Assembly: GCA_013054445.1 (NCBI GenBank) | Contig: JAAMPI010000769.1 | Coordinates: 1 to 26,321, forward strand | Length of the DNA stretch: 26,321 nucleotides | Direction of reading: 5' to 3' | Source: Cudoniella acicularis | Lineage: Eukaryota > Ascomycota > Leotiomycetes > Helotiales > Helotiaceae | In this document: in pieces, positions 1 to 10,094 of the stretch | Layout of the letters: each line of letters begins with the position of its first letter | Position numbering within the stretch: the first letter of the stretch is position 1 | The notes under the pieces: model-generated | What the model saw: the letters and a program-made list of their open reading frames with translations, nothing else | What the model was told of the DNA's origin: nothing | Database searches by the model: none | Made by a program: the position numbers and the translations under genes

Positions 1-1852
1 CCCCCCTCCTCTTACTGCCACTCCCACATTGCCTAGGATACTTGCGGCTCGTAACGGGGTTCGGGATAGCTCCATTGCCAATACCATTCAAGAAACCCCA
101 ACCACCAGGACCCTTCGCAGCCCAGATGAAATACCCACTTGTGCTACTCTCAAAAACATCCAACTGCGCCTCGACGAACTTCCTAACTTGCTCTACCATG
201 TTTGAATTCCACGAGTCGAAAGAAGCAGATTGGCATTGGCAGCCTGACACGGAGCAGGAGGTACCGGCTGTGGTTGACCCGTCGGGATTAACGCAGATGT
301 TGGTTGCGGCGCTCCATTCTCCTACGTAGGTAGGCATCACCTCGTTCGCGGATTTTAGTCCAGAGGCCCAGCCACAAGCTTCAGTAATGTGTTGTGCCTG
401 TGTAAGCGCGTTGTCAGAATCAGAAAAGAGTTGGTACAGATGGCTATCGATGCCGAACGTCTTCGCGCCGCCATTAATCAACGTATTCGCAACACCTGTC
501 CACTGTCCTGCGCCTTGAAAAGCATCATGCATGACAATAACCATGTTCGGGTTTGCCGTCACGTTCTTAACCGCTGCGTAAGCCTCCTGTGCCCACGATT
601 GCGTGACGGAGAATTTGTTGTTTCCGTAGGAGATGGGCTCGTTAGTCATTTCGAGACCGACCACTACATCGGCGTATTCCATGGCTCCGTATTTGGCAGC
701 CATAATTTTGAGCACGGAAATGGAGCGCTCGAGGTTAGCTGTTTGTTGCCAGTTTACGCTTCCTTCTTGGCCGGAATTGTCGAAGCCGTTTTGTGAGCCG
801 GGACTCCCGTGGCAGTCTACCCAGACTTTCATGCCTGCGTTTCGGGCCCAGCCGATTGCTTTCTCGAGGTAGGCGTCCGCGCCGGAGATATAGTTTGTGT
901 TGGCATTATCGTATGCCCAGAAACCGATTGGAATGCGGAGAGCATTGATCCCAGTTGCGGCGATGGTTTTGATGTCATCTTCGGTGAAGAAGGTAGACCA
1001 ATGGGTTTCGAGAGCTGCTTGGGCGCCGGTAGTAGAATCAAAGGTCCATTGATCTACGGCGGAAGCAAAAGCTCCGGTGAAGGCATCGCTATCCATCCAC
1101 TTTTCGAGAACTAACCATCCACCTAGGTTGACTCCACGCAAGAAGGGGACAGTAGTGCTGGAAGGAGCTGCTGAGGCAGTAGTGCTGAGCTGAGCTGACG
1201 AAGAAGCTGGTTGGGTTGTTGAGCTTGGCTTGGCTGAAGGAACAGTGACAAGTGTTGAGCTTGTTTGGGCGGAGGTAGTTGCGGCTGCTTGGCTGGATGA
1301 AAAGGCAGCAGTAGAGCTAGCCGGGGTGACCGTGGTATATAATCTTGTCGTTGAGGTCACGGCAGTGCTGTATGCGACATTGCCATCCGTTGAAGATAAT
1401 ACAGCTGTATGCGAGTGTTTGAAACCTCTCGTAGAATTTCTTGAGTGCGTTGGGTGTGGGGCTCCGCTGCCATGCCCAGTGTGAAAAATACCCGTGTGAT
1501 GCCCAGAGCCAGTCGGTCCAGCAGTTCCACTTCCGTAACCCGTAAAGAAAATACCTGAGGGAATTCCAGTACCTGTTGCAACCCCGGAGTACACAACGCC
1601 ATCTGCAGTTCCAACCGGCACTGGTTGAACCGTTACTGTACCTGCTACAGCTTCCGAGCCATAGACCTCGCCATCTGAATTTTCGAGAAGTACGCCGGAA
1701 GAAACTGAAGCTGCGGCTATCGAGGGAATAGAAGTGCTTGAAGCTGTTGCCTTACAAGCACTAATAGTGACGGTAGATTTTCTCTTTCTTGCTGCTGCGG
1801 AATCTGAAAGGAGAAGTAATGCCATCAAGGCCGTTGGTAATGAGGTCCACAT
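1..1852 (-). CDS. Secreted GH5 family glucanase (exo-beta-1,3-glucanase-like), C-terminus cut by window edge
   Basis: A single open frame runs from ATG at 1852-1850 to the left edge (617 codons, no stop reached), so the C-terminus is incomplete. The N-terminus is a hydrophobic signal peptide (MWTSLPTALMALLLL). Next comes a Ser/Thr/Ala-rich, probably O-glycosylated region of about 210 residues containing a His-rich patch. The catalytic domain starts near residue 237 with RGVNLGGWLVLEKWM. It carries DCHGSPGSQNGFDNSG, the general acid/base Glu in LEMTNEP (about residue 405), DSHLYQ, and the nucleophile Glu in YVGEWS (about residue 512). These are hallmarks of glycoside hydrolase family 5, closest to fungal GH5_9 glucan 1,3-beta-glucosidases. 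By family, it hydrolyses beta-glucan outside the cell, in wall remodelling or glucan use. No intron is needed. The subfamily and exact substrate are inferred; another beta-glucan linkage is possible. Confidence 0.88.
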   Translation of the reverse strand, partial: MWTSLPTALMALLLLSDSAAARKRKSTVTISACKATASSTSIPSIAAASVSSGVLLENSDGEVYGSEAVAGTVTVQPVPVGTADGVVYSGVATGTGIPSGIFFTGYGSGTAGPTGSGHHTGIFHTGHGSGAPHPTHSRNSTRGFKHSHTAVLSSTDGNVAYSTAVTSTTRLYTTVTPASSTAAFSSSQAAATTSAQTSSTLVTVPSAKPSSTTQPASSSAQLSTTASAAPSSTTVPFLRGVNLGGWLVLEKWMDSDAFTGAFASAVDQWTFDSTTGAQAALETHWSTFFTEDDIKTIAATGINALRIPIGFWAYDNANTNYISGADAYLEKAIGWARNAGMKVWVDCHGSPGSQNGFDNSGQEGSVNWQQTANLERSISVLKIMAAKYGAMEYADVVVGLEMTNEPISYGNNKFSVTQSWAQEAYAAVKNVTANPNMVIVMHDAFQGAGQWTGVANTLINGGAKTFGIDSHLYQLFSDSDNALTQAQHITEACGWASGLKSANEVMPTYVGEWSAATNICVNPDGSTTAGTSCSVSGCQCQSASFDSWNSNMVEQVRKFVEAQLDVFESSTSGYFIWAAKGPGGWGFLNGIGNGAIPNPVTSRKYPRQCGSGSKRRG

Positions 1853-3723
1853 TTTGAATGATATGTATGTATATAGTGCGTGGGGTGAAAGTCTATTTCG
1901 GGAGACAAGTGTGTATTCGAATGATCGGTGCAACCGTGTGGTGAAGGCTCTGCCTTTTTGAGTATAAGGAGTGAGATGCTGCTAATTTGCTGGCGTAAAG
2001 GACAGCCGCAGGCTGTTGAGGAATATGCAGAGGTGGCAGAACGAAGCAGCTTGGTAGACAATGTATAGAGCCCCAAAAATGCTAAGGAATGAAACTTTTG
2101 GGAAGGCTGAAGGACTGAAAAACTCGCAGTGGAGAGGCTGGATAAGGAGTGCAGTGACGATTGGCGTCGTAAGGAATGTAAATAGAAACTAAGTTCTTGA
2201 CAGGGAATGAGCGAAAGAACTCGGAATGGGGCCAAAGACGACGTCGTAGACAGGAAAGACACAATTCAGTGGCGCCCCGTTTCCTTACATATATATTGGC
2301 AAAGGCGCCCTGGGAGCCACAATGGGGGCTTGAATTTGAAAGATCGTCCCTATTTTAATATTGCTGAAACGGGATATACAGGGCCCGCGAGGCGAGAAAA
2401 GTGATGATCTCGACTGTCATTGGCCCCTTTGCGCGAACGGGGCATTGGGATCTCTCGCTCCGTGCTGCGGGTAAGATCCGTTTTTGAAACATCGTTCTGC
2501 CGGTACCGTGAATCGACGAATAGGAAAGTTGCGCGCGTTTCGTTTCAAAGTGAGTTCTGGCCCCCAGCGCACCATTTTTCACTCAATCCGACCATCTAGG
2601 CCCGTCAGTGGTGGAGATGCCACTGCAGTCTGTCGGCAGCTGCATTGGAGTTAACAGCTCCGCGCGGCAGGAAAAATCGTGGGATCACAAATCGCAAAGT
2701 CGTCGTATTCCCCCCCTGAGTAGCCATCGCAAGTAGTGAGGCGTATTCCCGGAGGATGAAGCTATCGCCACTTTGCGTGAAGGAACGCCGAACTGGATGA
2801 GAAGGAGAGTCTGACCCAACCTTATTTCCGTTTTTCGGCTGAGGATGAAAACATGCTTTTTGATCCTGCTCGAGCACTGGTGCTCTATATCCCACTCAGT
2901 CTCTGCGTCAAAGCCTCCGATAAATATCGCCTGATCTCAAGGGTAAGCTTCTTTTCTCTTGTTTCGCCTCGTCTCGTCTGACAACTTAGAGGCTTCCGAT
3001 TACAGTAGCTCCGCCTGAGCCACGTCCTCCGAGCTTGCAATAGTTAAGAGGTAAAGCTTCCATCAGGGTAGCTGACATCGTAGCTGGAGTTGTGGTGACT
3101 GTGCCACGAGGTCACGGCTCACCTCCTCGAATTGAACGACTACTTAAGAGCGGTGTGCACCTCCATACACCTTTGCATCCCGTACGCAGAAAAAAGGCTT
3201 GACATTGAGATCAGACAGCAGGGCCTACCGGTGACTATCTCTACACGGAGATTGTTGCGTCTAGAAGCTTTAACAAAAAGACCTCTAGGGAAGTGAGTAC
3301 AGTCCTCCCACGTGACGGATGTGCAAGGGCTTAATCCTCTTAGTCAAGCAATCTCACCGTAGTATGCCATCGTCAGCATGCACATTCACAAGGCGGATCC
3401 TGATGGTTTTCACTTACCCGAAATACCTTAGGTATTCTCACACAAAGCAGAAGGACGGCCCTTCATGTTACAAACCTATGGACGCAATGCTTCCGAAGAG
3501 CCAAAGATTTAATGGATAATATGGAAAACCATCGACGCACAGTTTCATTAACCCCCCAATAAATCACATGGTATTGAATTTTGTTGCTTTCCCACTGACT
3601 ACTTAGTCTTGTGATAGTGATGTATAACATTCTATTTTGCCCATTTCCATATTTCGTGTCATACGAATAGACCGCAGCATCTGAAGTCTAAAACAAGTAT
3701 TTTTGCCCCCAAACCCCGGGAAA
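1853..3723. other. Intergenic region between the GH5 gene and RCE1
   Basis: About 1.9 kb with no convincing gene. The right end of the minus-strand GH5 gene faces it, so its left part should hold that gene's promoter. TATA-like AT stretches lie at about 1861-1876 and 2287-2297. Short open frames on either strand (2605-2895, 3319-3519) show no recognisable domain, no signal peptide and no splice-linked extension. The stretch 3520-3720 is AT-rich, as expected beyond the 3' end of RCE1. I see no tRNA, rRNA or transposon signature. Confidence 0.5.
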
Positions 3724-4768
3724 TTAGAACGACGTTAAAGCGGACGGACTTTCTGTCAATGTCCAAAGATACTTCTTCCAACCGACTGCTCCAACAACTA
3801 GCAGGATGTAGTAGATGATAGTCCAGGCGATACTGAGTTGTCCATTACTCGCTGTTGATGCACCCACGGCATCTTCACTCCTTTTGCTTTCCCCAGTATT
3901 CGGGCTCACTGCCGTTTCATTACCATTAGTCACCCTGCCCCAGAATCGAGGAAATCCCATCCAGTTGCAAAATGCATGCACCATTACTACCGCTAGAAGA
4001 CTGCCAGTCCGCAGGTATATAAAGGTAGCATATCCACCAAACAGTGTTGTGTATGTAAATTGCAATAGAGATCGGAGAAGGGCACCAATGACCGGAGTAT
4101 GTGGATGTGTGATGCGGAACTCGTAGAAGTGATGTACGTGTGCGAGGCCGAAGACGACCGGCGTCAGAAATATTATTGTTGCGTTTGAGGTATGGGAAAG
4201 AAGTAGAAGGGGAACAGATGCGGATCGGAAGAGCACTTCTTCAGTGATTGGACCCTGAAAGCAAGTTAGCATTCCTGCTTCGACTCGAGAGAACATAATG
4301 CAAACCGCAACAAAATTTCGATATCCAATCCATCCACTGATGACGTTCAACCCTCGAAGCCTTACCCAATCCCGCCAGCCACCTTCAGCAATGCCAGCTT
4401 CGAACAGCGGCCCTACGAAGAGAATTGCAGTCAAACCAACAGTCTTAACCGTTTCTACAAAGCCAATGGGGAACCATCCCATGCTGTGAAGCGCTTGAAG
4501 TGGGTTGCCATTTTCCACAATCGAGCAGAGAATGACAAAGGTTATAATTGAGCAGATGATGCACGAGCTTGTCACAGAAGCGATGCGGCCCCGGATAACA
4601 GAAGGGGCATCCCGCGATAGGTTCGGGGAGGGTCGGATGGTGGACGAGATGTAGAAAGGGAGCACGTAGACGAGCGTGTAAACAACCTGCTATCGTCAAC
4701 CCAAGCTTTTCTCCAGACGCATAGTTCTCAAAACATACCAGCAAGGCGACGGCGGCGTTTGTGCTCAT
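3724..4768 (-). CDS. RCE1: CAAX prenyl protease 2 (Rce1), ABI/CPBP family
   Basis: Model: exon 1 4768-4739 (MSTNAAVALL), intron 4738-4687, exon 2 4686-4306, intron 4305-4255, exon 3 4254-3724; 313 residues, a normal length for Rce1. The protein is a multi-pass ER membrane endopeptidase that removes the -AAX tripeptide from prenylated proteins such as Ras and a-factor precursors. Catalytic motifs of the family are all present: GPITEEVLFR (Glu142, Glu143, Arg147), FGLAHVHHF (His176) and HAFCNWMG (His230, Asn234). The first intron could instead use the TAG three bases earlier, which would add one Gln. The second intron is 51 nt with no stop and in frame, so the frame stays open across it. I splice it because it has a GCTAAC branch site, a CAG acceptor, and joins RNFVA directly to GPITEE as in other Rce1 proteins. 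Transcribed away from the serine-rich gene at 6488. Confidence 0.92.
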
Positions 4769-6103
4769 GGCCGGCTTGATGGGTTCTGCATTGCCAGCAT
4801 TGGTCAGCGGACTTCAGGGGAGGGGCAGAAGGCCAAAGTTGGGGACGTGGAGAACGGTGCCGCAAGGCGGCTCGCGATGCTACTGACCCTTCTCCCCCGT
4901 ATAATAGGATTTCAAGCGGGTATAGAGAGTGGTGGGTGCCATCCTAGATTGTCGTGACAGATATCAAGGCGGATAGATGCATTGGTTTCTCTTCTCTTTG
5001 TGCTGTTGACAATGACACACTGGGTTGCGATTGTCGGTGTTACGGAAGGCGAGTTATTGGTGGCTTGAGAAGGACAAATCTCTCTTTCTTCTCACTGCAT
5101 GCAGACGTGCATTGCATGTGCATGCGCATCGACTGTCTCTGGTCAATACGAAATGGAATGGGGTTTGTTTACAAAACACGGCGGCCCTAAGTAGGAGCCT
5201 TGCAGCAAGTGAAGTTGGAAGCAAAGCTGCTGCTCCTCGACTGACACGTTGATGGTGGTTGATACCAGGCCAGGTTTCCACGTGAAGCCCGGATGTGTGT
5301 CGCTGCGGCCCCCCTTTTAGCCGACAAAGCCGACGGCTCTAAACCTGAACGCGAAAATTCACGTCGACACGCCGCCTGATCGCCTGCTGAACACCCAGGG
5401 GGTCGCGTCTCGCTTGGAGCGCGTCTATTGCTCAGGTCCCATGCTGCCATCGTACAGCAGGGGGCTCAAAGCAAGAAGGCGGAAATTGCAGAGGCCCAAA
5501 TGAAGAATGGCCACCTGCACAAGCTGGGGAACCCGGATGGCAAAAGGGAATTATGTGTTGTTAATATTGCAATTTTGGGGTCGACCGGCCGTAGACCGAT
5601 GTTATCGAACACGTTGGGCTCTGGGGATAAGGGCACGATGGTGGCGTCGCCAATCGCAAGCGACGATGAGAGGTATACTTCGCGGAGAATATAATATCAT
5701 CTCGATGAGATAGACTCCGTCCGAAGTCTAGGCGGCTGCTCTGTCGCGCTCTGTCGCGGTCACGGTGGACGATCGCCGGTGAAACGAATGCCGCTGGTGA
5801 AATGAACAGTTACGAGTGACTTTAAAAGGCCTGCTCACTGCTGCAGCTGCTGGTACTTCGCGGCGAATAGTTGCACGCAGAGCGCTTCTCTTGCATGAAA
5901 CTACGTCTAATTCGGGACACCTTCAAAAACTAAAGGCTGGAAAACGGCTGCTGCAGCTGCTGACCCCTGAGAGCGACAGCGGCTCATCGCTGGGATCGAT
6001 CAGAACAGCCTCACTGGACGGCGACGACGGCAGCTTACTTGATTTGATTTGGGCCCTCGAGAGCTGCTTGTGGATTTCTGGCCTGCAGAGAGCATCAATC
6101 TTT

Positions 6104-6190
6104 AATCTTTTTTTTTTCTACGGTCTTTACCCCTCCTTACCCTCCCTTACTTTCCTTATTTTCCCCCTTCGTACCCTCGTTCATTCCGTT
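6104..6190 (+). promoter_or_regulatory. Pyrimidine-rich tract upstream of the serine-rich gene
   Basis: A run made almost wholly of C and T on the plus strand, including a stretch of about ten T residues near 6108. CT-rich tracts of this kind commonly sit just upstream of transcription starts in filamentous ascomycetes. It lies about 300 nt before the predicted start codon and fits a core promoter; the role is inferred. Confidence 0.45.
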
Positions 6191-6326
6191 ATTCAAGCAT
6201 TCAAGCACTGCTCGGCGCATAGCCCATCCTACGACGAGACGGCCATATTTCGACGATAGCACGCATATCTTATAATACAGAGCACTCGCCCCTTTCACCT
6301 CAGCGCAGCAGGCATTACCCAGGACC

Positions 6327-6333
6327 TATATAA
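6327..6333 (+). promoter_or_regulatory. TATA-like element of the serine-rich gene
   Basis: TATATAA on the plus strand, 155 nt before the predicted ATG at 6488. A weaker TATAATA lies at 6271-6277. If the 6327 element is used, transcription would begin near 6355-6370 and the leader would contain the three upstream ATGs described separately. Confidence 0.4.
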
Positions 6334-6403
6334 CACCGAGCAGTCATCCGACGACAATATTACGAGTTTTCGCCCATTTGGCATCTCCAGAGCCGCGTCC
6401 GAT

Positions 6404-6599
6404 ATGCCTTCGTTATGAGCTCGAGACCGACTTAGCGACCGCCGCAAGACTCATGGGATTGTATCGGGCGCCGCACCACTGGGCACGATGTCAGGATCCC
6501 CATCGCGAAGGCCTTTGCACGAGCGCAGCGACTCAGAGAGCAACAGCAACGTGCTGGCGGCCATCCGGCTCGTCCCAAGCACACCACCGCAACTGCTAG
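6404..6599 (+). promoter_or_regulatory. Three upstream ATG reading frames in the serine-rich gene leader
   Basis: ATG at 6404 opens a 4-residue frame ending at 6418. ATG at 6415 opens a 6-residue frame ending at 6435. ATG at 6453 opens a 48-residue frame ending at 6599, which overlaps the main start at 6488 in another frame. If the mRNA includes them, ribosomes would have to scan past or reinitiate after them, which suggests translational repression of the main protein. Whether they are transcribed is not visible from the DNA, and a spliced leader could remove them. Confidence 0.35.
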
Positions 6600-9198
6600 G
6601 ACCAGGACCTGAATTTGGAGCTGGAGCTGGAGCTGGAGCTGGATCTCGTGCTGGCNTTGGCCCGTCTTCTTCCAGAGAAAGGGATGTGGTTTATTCTCGG
6701 ACTCCGCTGCCGACCCATCCCTCGCACTTTTTGCTGGCCCCTGGAAAGGACCGGGATGCCGCATTAGCTCGTGAGTTTCGAACGAACCCCAAAGCGCACG
6801 CGGAGGCCACTTCGAGTGGTTCGTCTGTGTCGACAACGCATACAACGCATCAGTCTCCTCGAATTGGCGATTCTGATACAGGATCTCCAATCTCGAAGCC
6901 CAAACCCCCGTCGAAAAAGCGCCTGCACATCCATAAGGACAATAAGACTTTTTCATTGTTCCAGGATGACTCTCAGGCCAGTGGCAGCGATGCCGTCCCA
7001 AAGTCCCCGATATTGGCCCTCTCCAACAAGGCTTCATTCGATTCGCTGGGGTCCGATGGACGTTATGCAACGGCCTTGTCTAATTCTATAGAATCATGCC
7101 CACCTCCAGCACCCTCCACTCCCGCCTCCGAAAGCAAGCAACCAATATCTGCTGATCCTATAAGCACCTCGCCGTGGAACTACAAGCTTGTCGGTGGTCT
7201 TCGTAAAGTCCCAAAGACTCCAGATCTCAAGCAGAAGGCTGTCGGCGAAAATCCCCTCCCTCCTCTGCCAGAAGTACCTGACGTACCCTCACCCTTGGTC
7301 GTGTCGCACGATCTCTCCGCGAAACCCTCCTTTCAGTCGTCACGGACTGCCACGACAACATCCGAGACTACCAACTACAAAGTGTATGGCAACACCTTTG
7401 CATCTACCTCTGACGTCGCGCTTCCACCGCCCTCCTCCAGCGACTCTAATTATCAATTAATTGGCCCGCCATCTGTTCCTTCCACTGCTTCATCCGTCAT
7501 CCATCGACCCCAGACTGCTGTGTCAGAGGTCATCTCTGAGGCCATTTGGGAAGACGAAGACGAAGAAGAGTTTGCCAATTACAAATTGCTTGGGGATTCC
7601 TCACCTGCTGTCTCATCCGCCAGCCTTGTTCATAGGTCCAAGTACTCGCAAGAGTCTCTGGTCGTTCCGCCCCTCCAACCCCGCGGCAGAAGGTCGAACG
7701 AAAATTTCGGATACTACAAATCTCGGTCGAGAGAGTCGCTTAGGACTGGTGGAGAGTCCTTTCGTACTGGGTCTTTGACATCCATTACCACAATTCTCAG
7801 CCAGCAAGAGGCCTCGCGCGCAATTATTGGCAGTGGAGCCATAGTAAATCTACCAATACAGATTCTCAGCAGAACGGGATTGAGTTCATGGGCGGAAAGG
7901 TCAGGCACTCACCCACCGCGGTCACACATGAACGAGCACCCGCACCAATGGAGCTCACAGCTGTCAACTGTGCTCTCGGTATCGGATGGCGGGACCGGAA
8001 CCGATCGAGGCTCGCCATCATGGTCAGACGGCAGCCGGAGGAACAGTGGGTTTCCAAGCACTGCAAGTCGCAACAGTCGTCAGATGCAGAGCATCAGTTC
8101 TTCTTTAGCCGGAGAGGAAGCACGAAGCGACTCACTGGAACCCCCGGAAGCCGCCTATGCAAGGGGCGGTCGACGGCATCAAAGCAGCTCTTCAATTCCA
8201 GTTGTTGGAGATCAGGATGAATATGGCGATGGGATTACAGACATGCAAGATTTGCGCGCGCGGCCTTCGAGAACGCGACTGTCAGGCTTCTTCAGTGGCG
8301 CATCTTCAGATAATGGGCGGAGTAATACCATACGCTCAACTGCGAGTTCTAGAGCAAATAGTATGCTTGCAAGCTCTATTCCTACCTGGGCTAGGTTGTA
8401 TTATGGGAGTGGAGAAAGGCGATACTTAGGCGCGCCGGGAAGTTCTACAGAATCAACTACTGATAGCCGCGCAAATTCATTTCGGAGCGGATCACCTAAT
8501 ACAGATCATTTTCCTTTGGGTATATATAGCCCAAGGCGGCGGGCTCGAGACGCATATAACACCAGACCGTCGACACGCGGGTCCTTGGAAATAAGACCTG
8601 CTCCACTGGAAGGGGATGGGCAGGACATTAATGAATATAATCCGCGGCGCTTTCGAACCTGGAGTTTGTCCAGCGTCTGGTCGCCACATTTGCGCATGGA
8701 CAGAAGAGCTACACGTCACAGCGTGTGGGAACCCCCATCTGTAAATTGGTCCACGGATGGGAGCGCGTTTGGGAGGAGGAATGTACAGATAGTAATGTTT
8801 GTTATAGGGTTTATTTTCCCTTTTGGTACGAAATCTTGCTCCATAAATGTTTGGTTGATTGCTAATTCCTTCTAGCTTGGATGATTGCGGCGTTTTTGCC
8901 GTTGCCTATGAATCCTATGTCTGAAATGCGAGAGCGCGACCCGGAACACAGTACGAGCAATTTGGATAGCTCCAATAATGCCGTTAATGATTACACCCGC
9001 CAGTTCGGACCTACCGATGAACGAAGATATGAGAGTGCCAAATGGTGGCGAAACCTCAATCGATGGATGTCTGTGGTGGGGGTTTTGATCATTGCCGCAG
9101 TTGTAGGTACCTCTTCACCATCTCTTCCAATTGGTAACTGACCCTTGTAGGTTATACTTGTTGTCGTTAGCCTCAAAGAAGGCTGGACAAAATCTTGA
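6488..9198 (+). CDS. Serine-rich membrane-anchored protein of unknown function
   Basis: Model: exon 6488-8825, intron 8826-8875 (50 nt), exon 8876-9102, intron 9103-9150 (48 nt), exon 9151-9198; 870 residues. The first 760 residues are Ser/Thr/Pro/Arg-rich and look disordered. They hold five copies of an NYxLxG-type motif (NYKLVG 231, NYKVYG 296, NYQLIG 321, NYKLLG 364, degenerate GYYKSR 408). The C-terminus has two hydrophobic helices: about 764-788 (IGFIFPF, AWMIAAFLPLP) and about 843-864 (WMSVVGVLIIAAVVV), separated by a polar loop ending in KWWRNLNR. The protein ends SLKEGWTKS. This fits a tail-hairpin protein with a long cytosolic N-terminus. I read it as a conserved fungal 'serine-rich protein', function unknown. 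Intron 2 has a competing donor at 9107 that would end the protein after GYTCCR. An ambiguous base (n) sits at 6656 inside a Gly/Ala repeat. Confidence 0.8.
6617..6640 (+). repeat. Hexanucleotide array (GGAGCT)x4 in coding sequence
   Basis: Four perfect GGAGCT units encoding alternating Gly-Ala in the serine-rich protein (GAGAGAGAG region, residues about 44-52). The sequence then degrades toward the unresolved base at 6656. Length polymorphism would change protein length in steps of two residues without a frameshift. Confidence 0.85.
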
Positions 9199-10094
9199 CC
9201 TCACGATCTATTCACATCTCTCTCTCTCTCTCTCTATATTACGACCATATCAGCGACAGGGCCTTTCATACCCTCGACTTCGCCATTTCATATTATTCAC
9301 ATGTCTATACATATCACGACATCTGCGACAAATGTTACACCATACACATTCAATTCTCACCATAGATCTTGACGCTCACCCACCATCTTTAACAAAAATC
9401 TCCTTTTTCCTGTTTCAAATATGACGACTCTATCTCAAGAACGGTCGGCGATCCTGGCTAGGACGCCAAATACGTTTCATGTATCACTCACTGTATATTA
9501 TACGCATCGGACGATCACGAGGAAGTTGGGTGTTCTTTTTTTCTAGCATGACGAGTACTATACCCTTTCTTCACTTGGTGTTATAGAATGAAAATAGACC
9601 ATCTTGTTCGTCTTAAGCATTTTAGCGGTGGAAGTACATAGCTAGCTTGGTTAGATATTTTACCTAATAATGGCTAATGACAATCCTTGATTGAAAACAC
9701 TTTAAAATTATGTATTTTTTGTTGAATTCTATATGTTCAGAGCGCTTGTAATGCATGAGTGAAATCTTAAGTGATGTACAGGTTTGGAAGGTAAACAAAA
9801 CGAATATCACAACAACATAGAAAGCTGGAGTGAGGTTCCATCTGATGTATTTTTAGACGGAAGCTGGTGCAGCTGATCGTTGCTTCCCGCGTGCGGCGGG
9901 GATCATCCGATCCCTACGCATGATCTGTACCAGTTCGTCCGAAGTCCCCCTGGAAGCCGAGGATTCGGGAAATTCATTGAGCAGGGTGGGGAACAGGGCG
10001 TGTAAATTAAGACTTCATTAATTGCGATTTATGCGAAGATCGACTACCCCTCCATACCCCAGTTCCCGTACTCTAAGCCCCTGTTTATCTATAG
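9199..10094. other. Convergent intergenic region between the serine-rich gene and ALE1
   Basis: About 0.9 kb holding the 3' ends of two converging genes. It is AT-rich (notably 9540-9800) and contains a dinucleotide microsatellite at 9217-9235. No open frame with recognisable coding character is present, and no RNA gene is seen. Polyadenylation signals are expected here, but fungal signals are too degenerate to place. Confidence 0.5.
9217..9235 (+). repeat. (TC)n microsatellite
   Basis: Nineteen bases of uninterrupted alternating T and C beginning 18 nt after the stop codon of the serine-rich gene, so it probably lies in that gene's 3' UTR. Confidence 0.95.

Larger units (their letters stand above)
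4769..6403. other. Intergenic region, divergent promoters of RCE1 and the serine-rich protein gene
   Basis: About 1.6 kb between divergently transcribed genes. The part next to 4768 should hold the RCE1 promoter and the part from about 6100 onward the promoter of the serine-rich gene. A perfect 10-bp tandem duplication (ctctgtcgcg) lies at 5739-5758. Two similar ctgctgcagctgctg elements occur near 5840 and 5950. Open frames here, including one of 147 codons at 5816-6259, show no domain or conserved motif, and the longest runs through promoter-type pyrimidine-rich sequence. No RNA gene is recognised. Confidence 0.5.

Noticed and set aside
3815..4126. 103-codon plus-strand frame
   Set aside because: Shadow of RCE1 exon 3, where the minus strand holds the catalytic His and Asn motifs.
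5816..6259. 147-codon plus-strand frame upstream of the serine-rich gene
   Set aside because: Starts without an ATG-type context, runs through a pyrimidine-rich promoter tract and has no domain.
6432..7070. 212-codon minus-strand frame rich in Gln-Leu dipeptides
   Set aside because: Antisense of the serine-rich gene; the Gln-Leu run is the complement of the GGAGCT array and contains the unresolved base.
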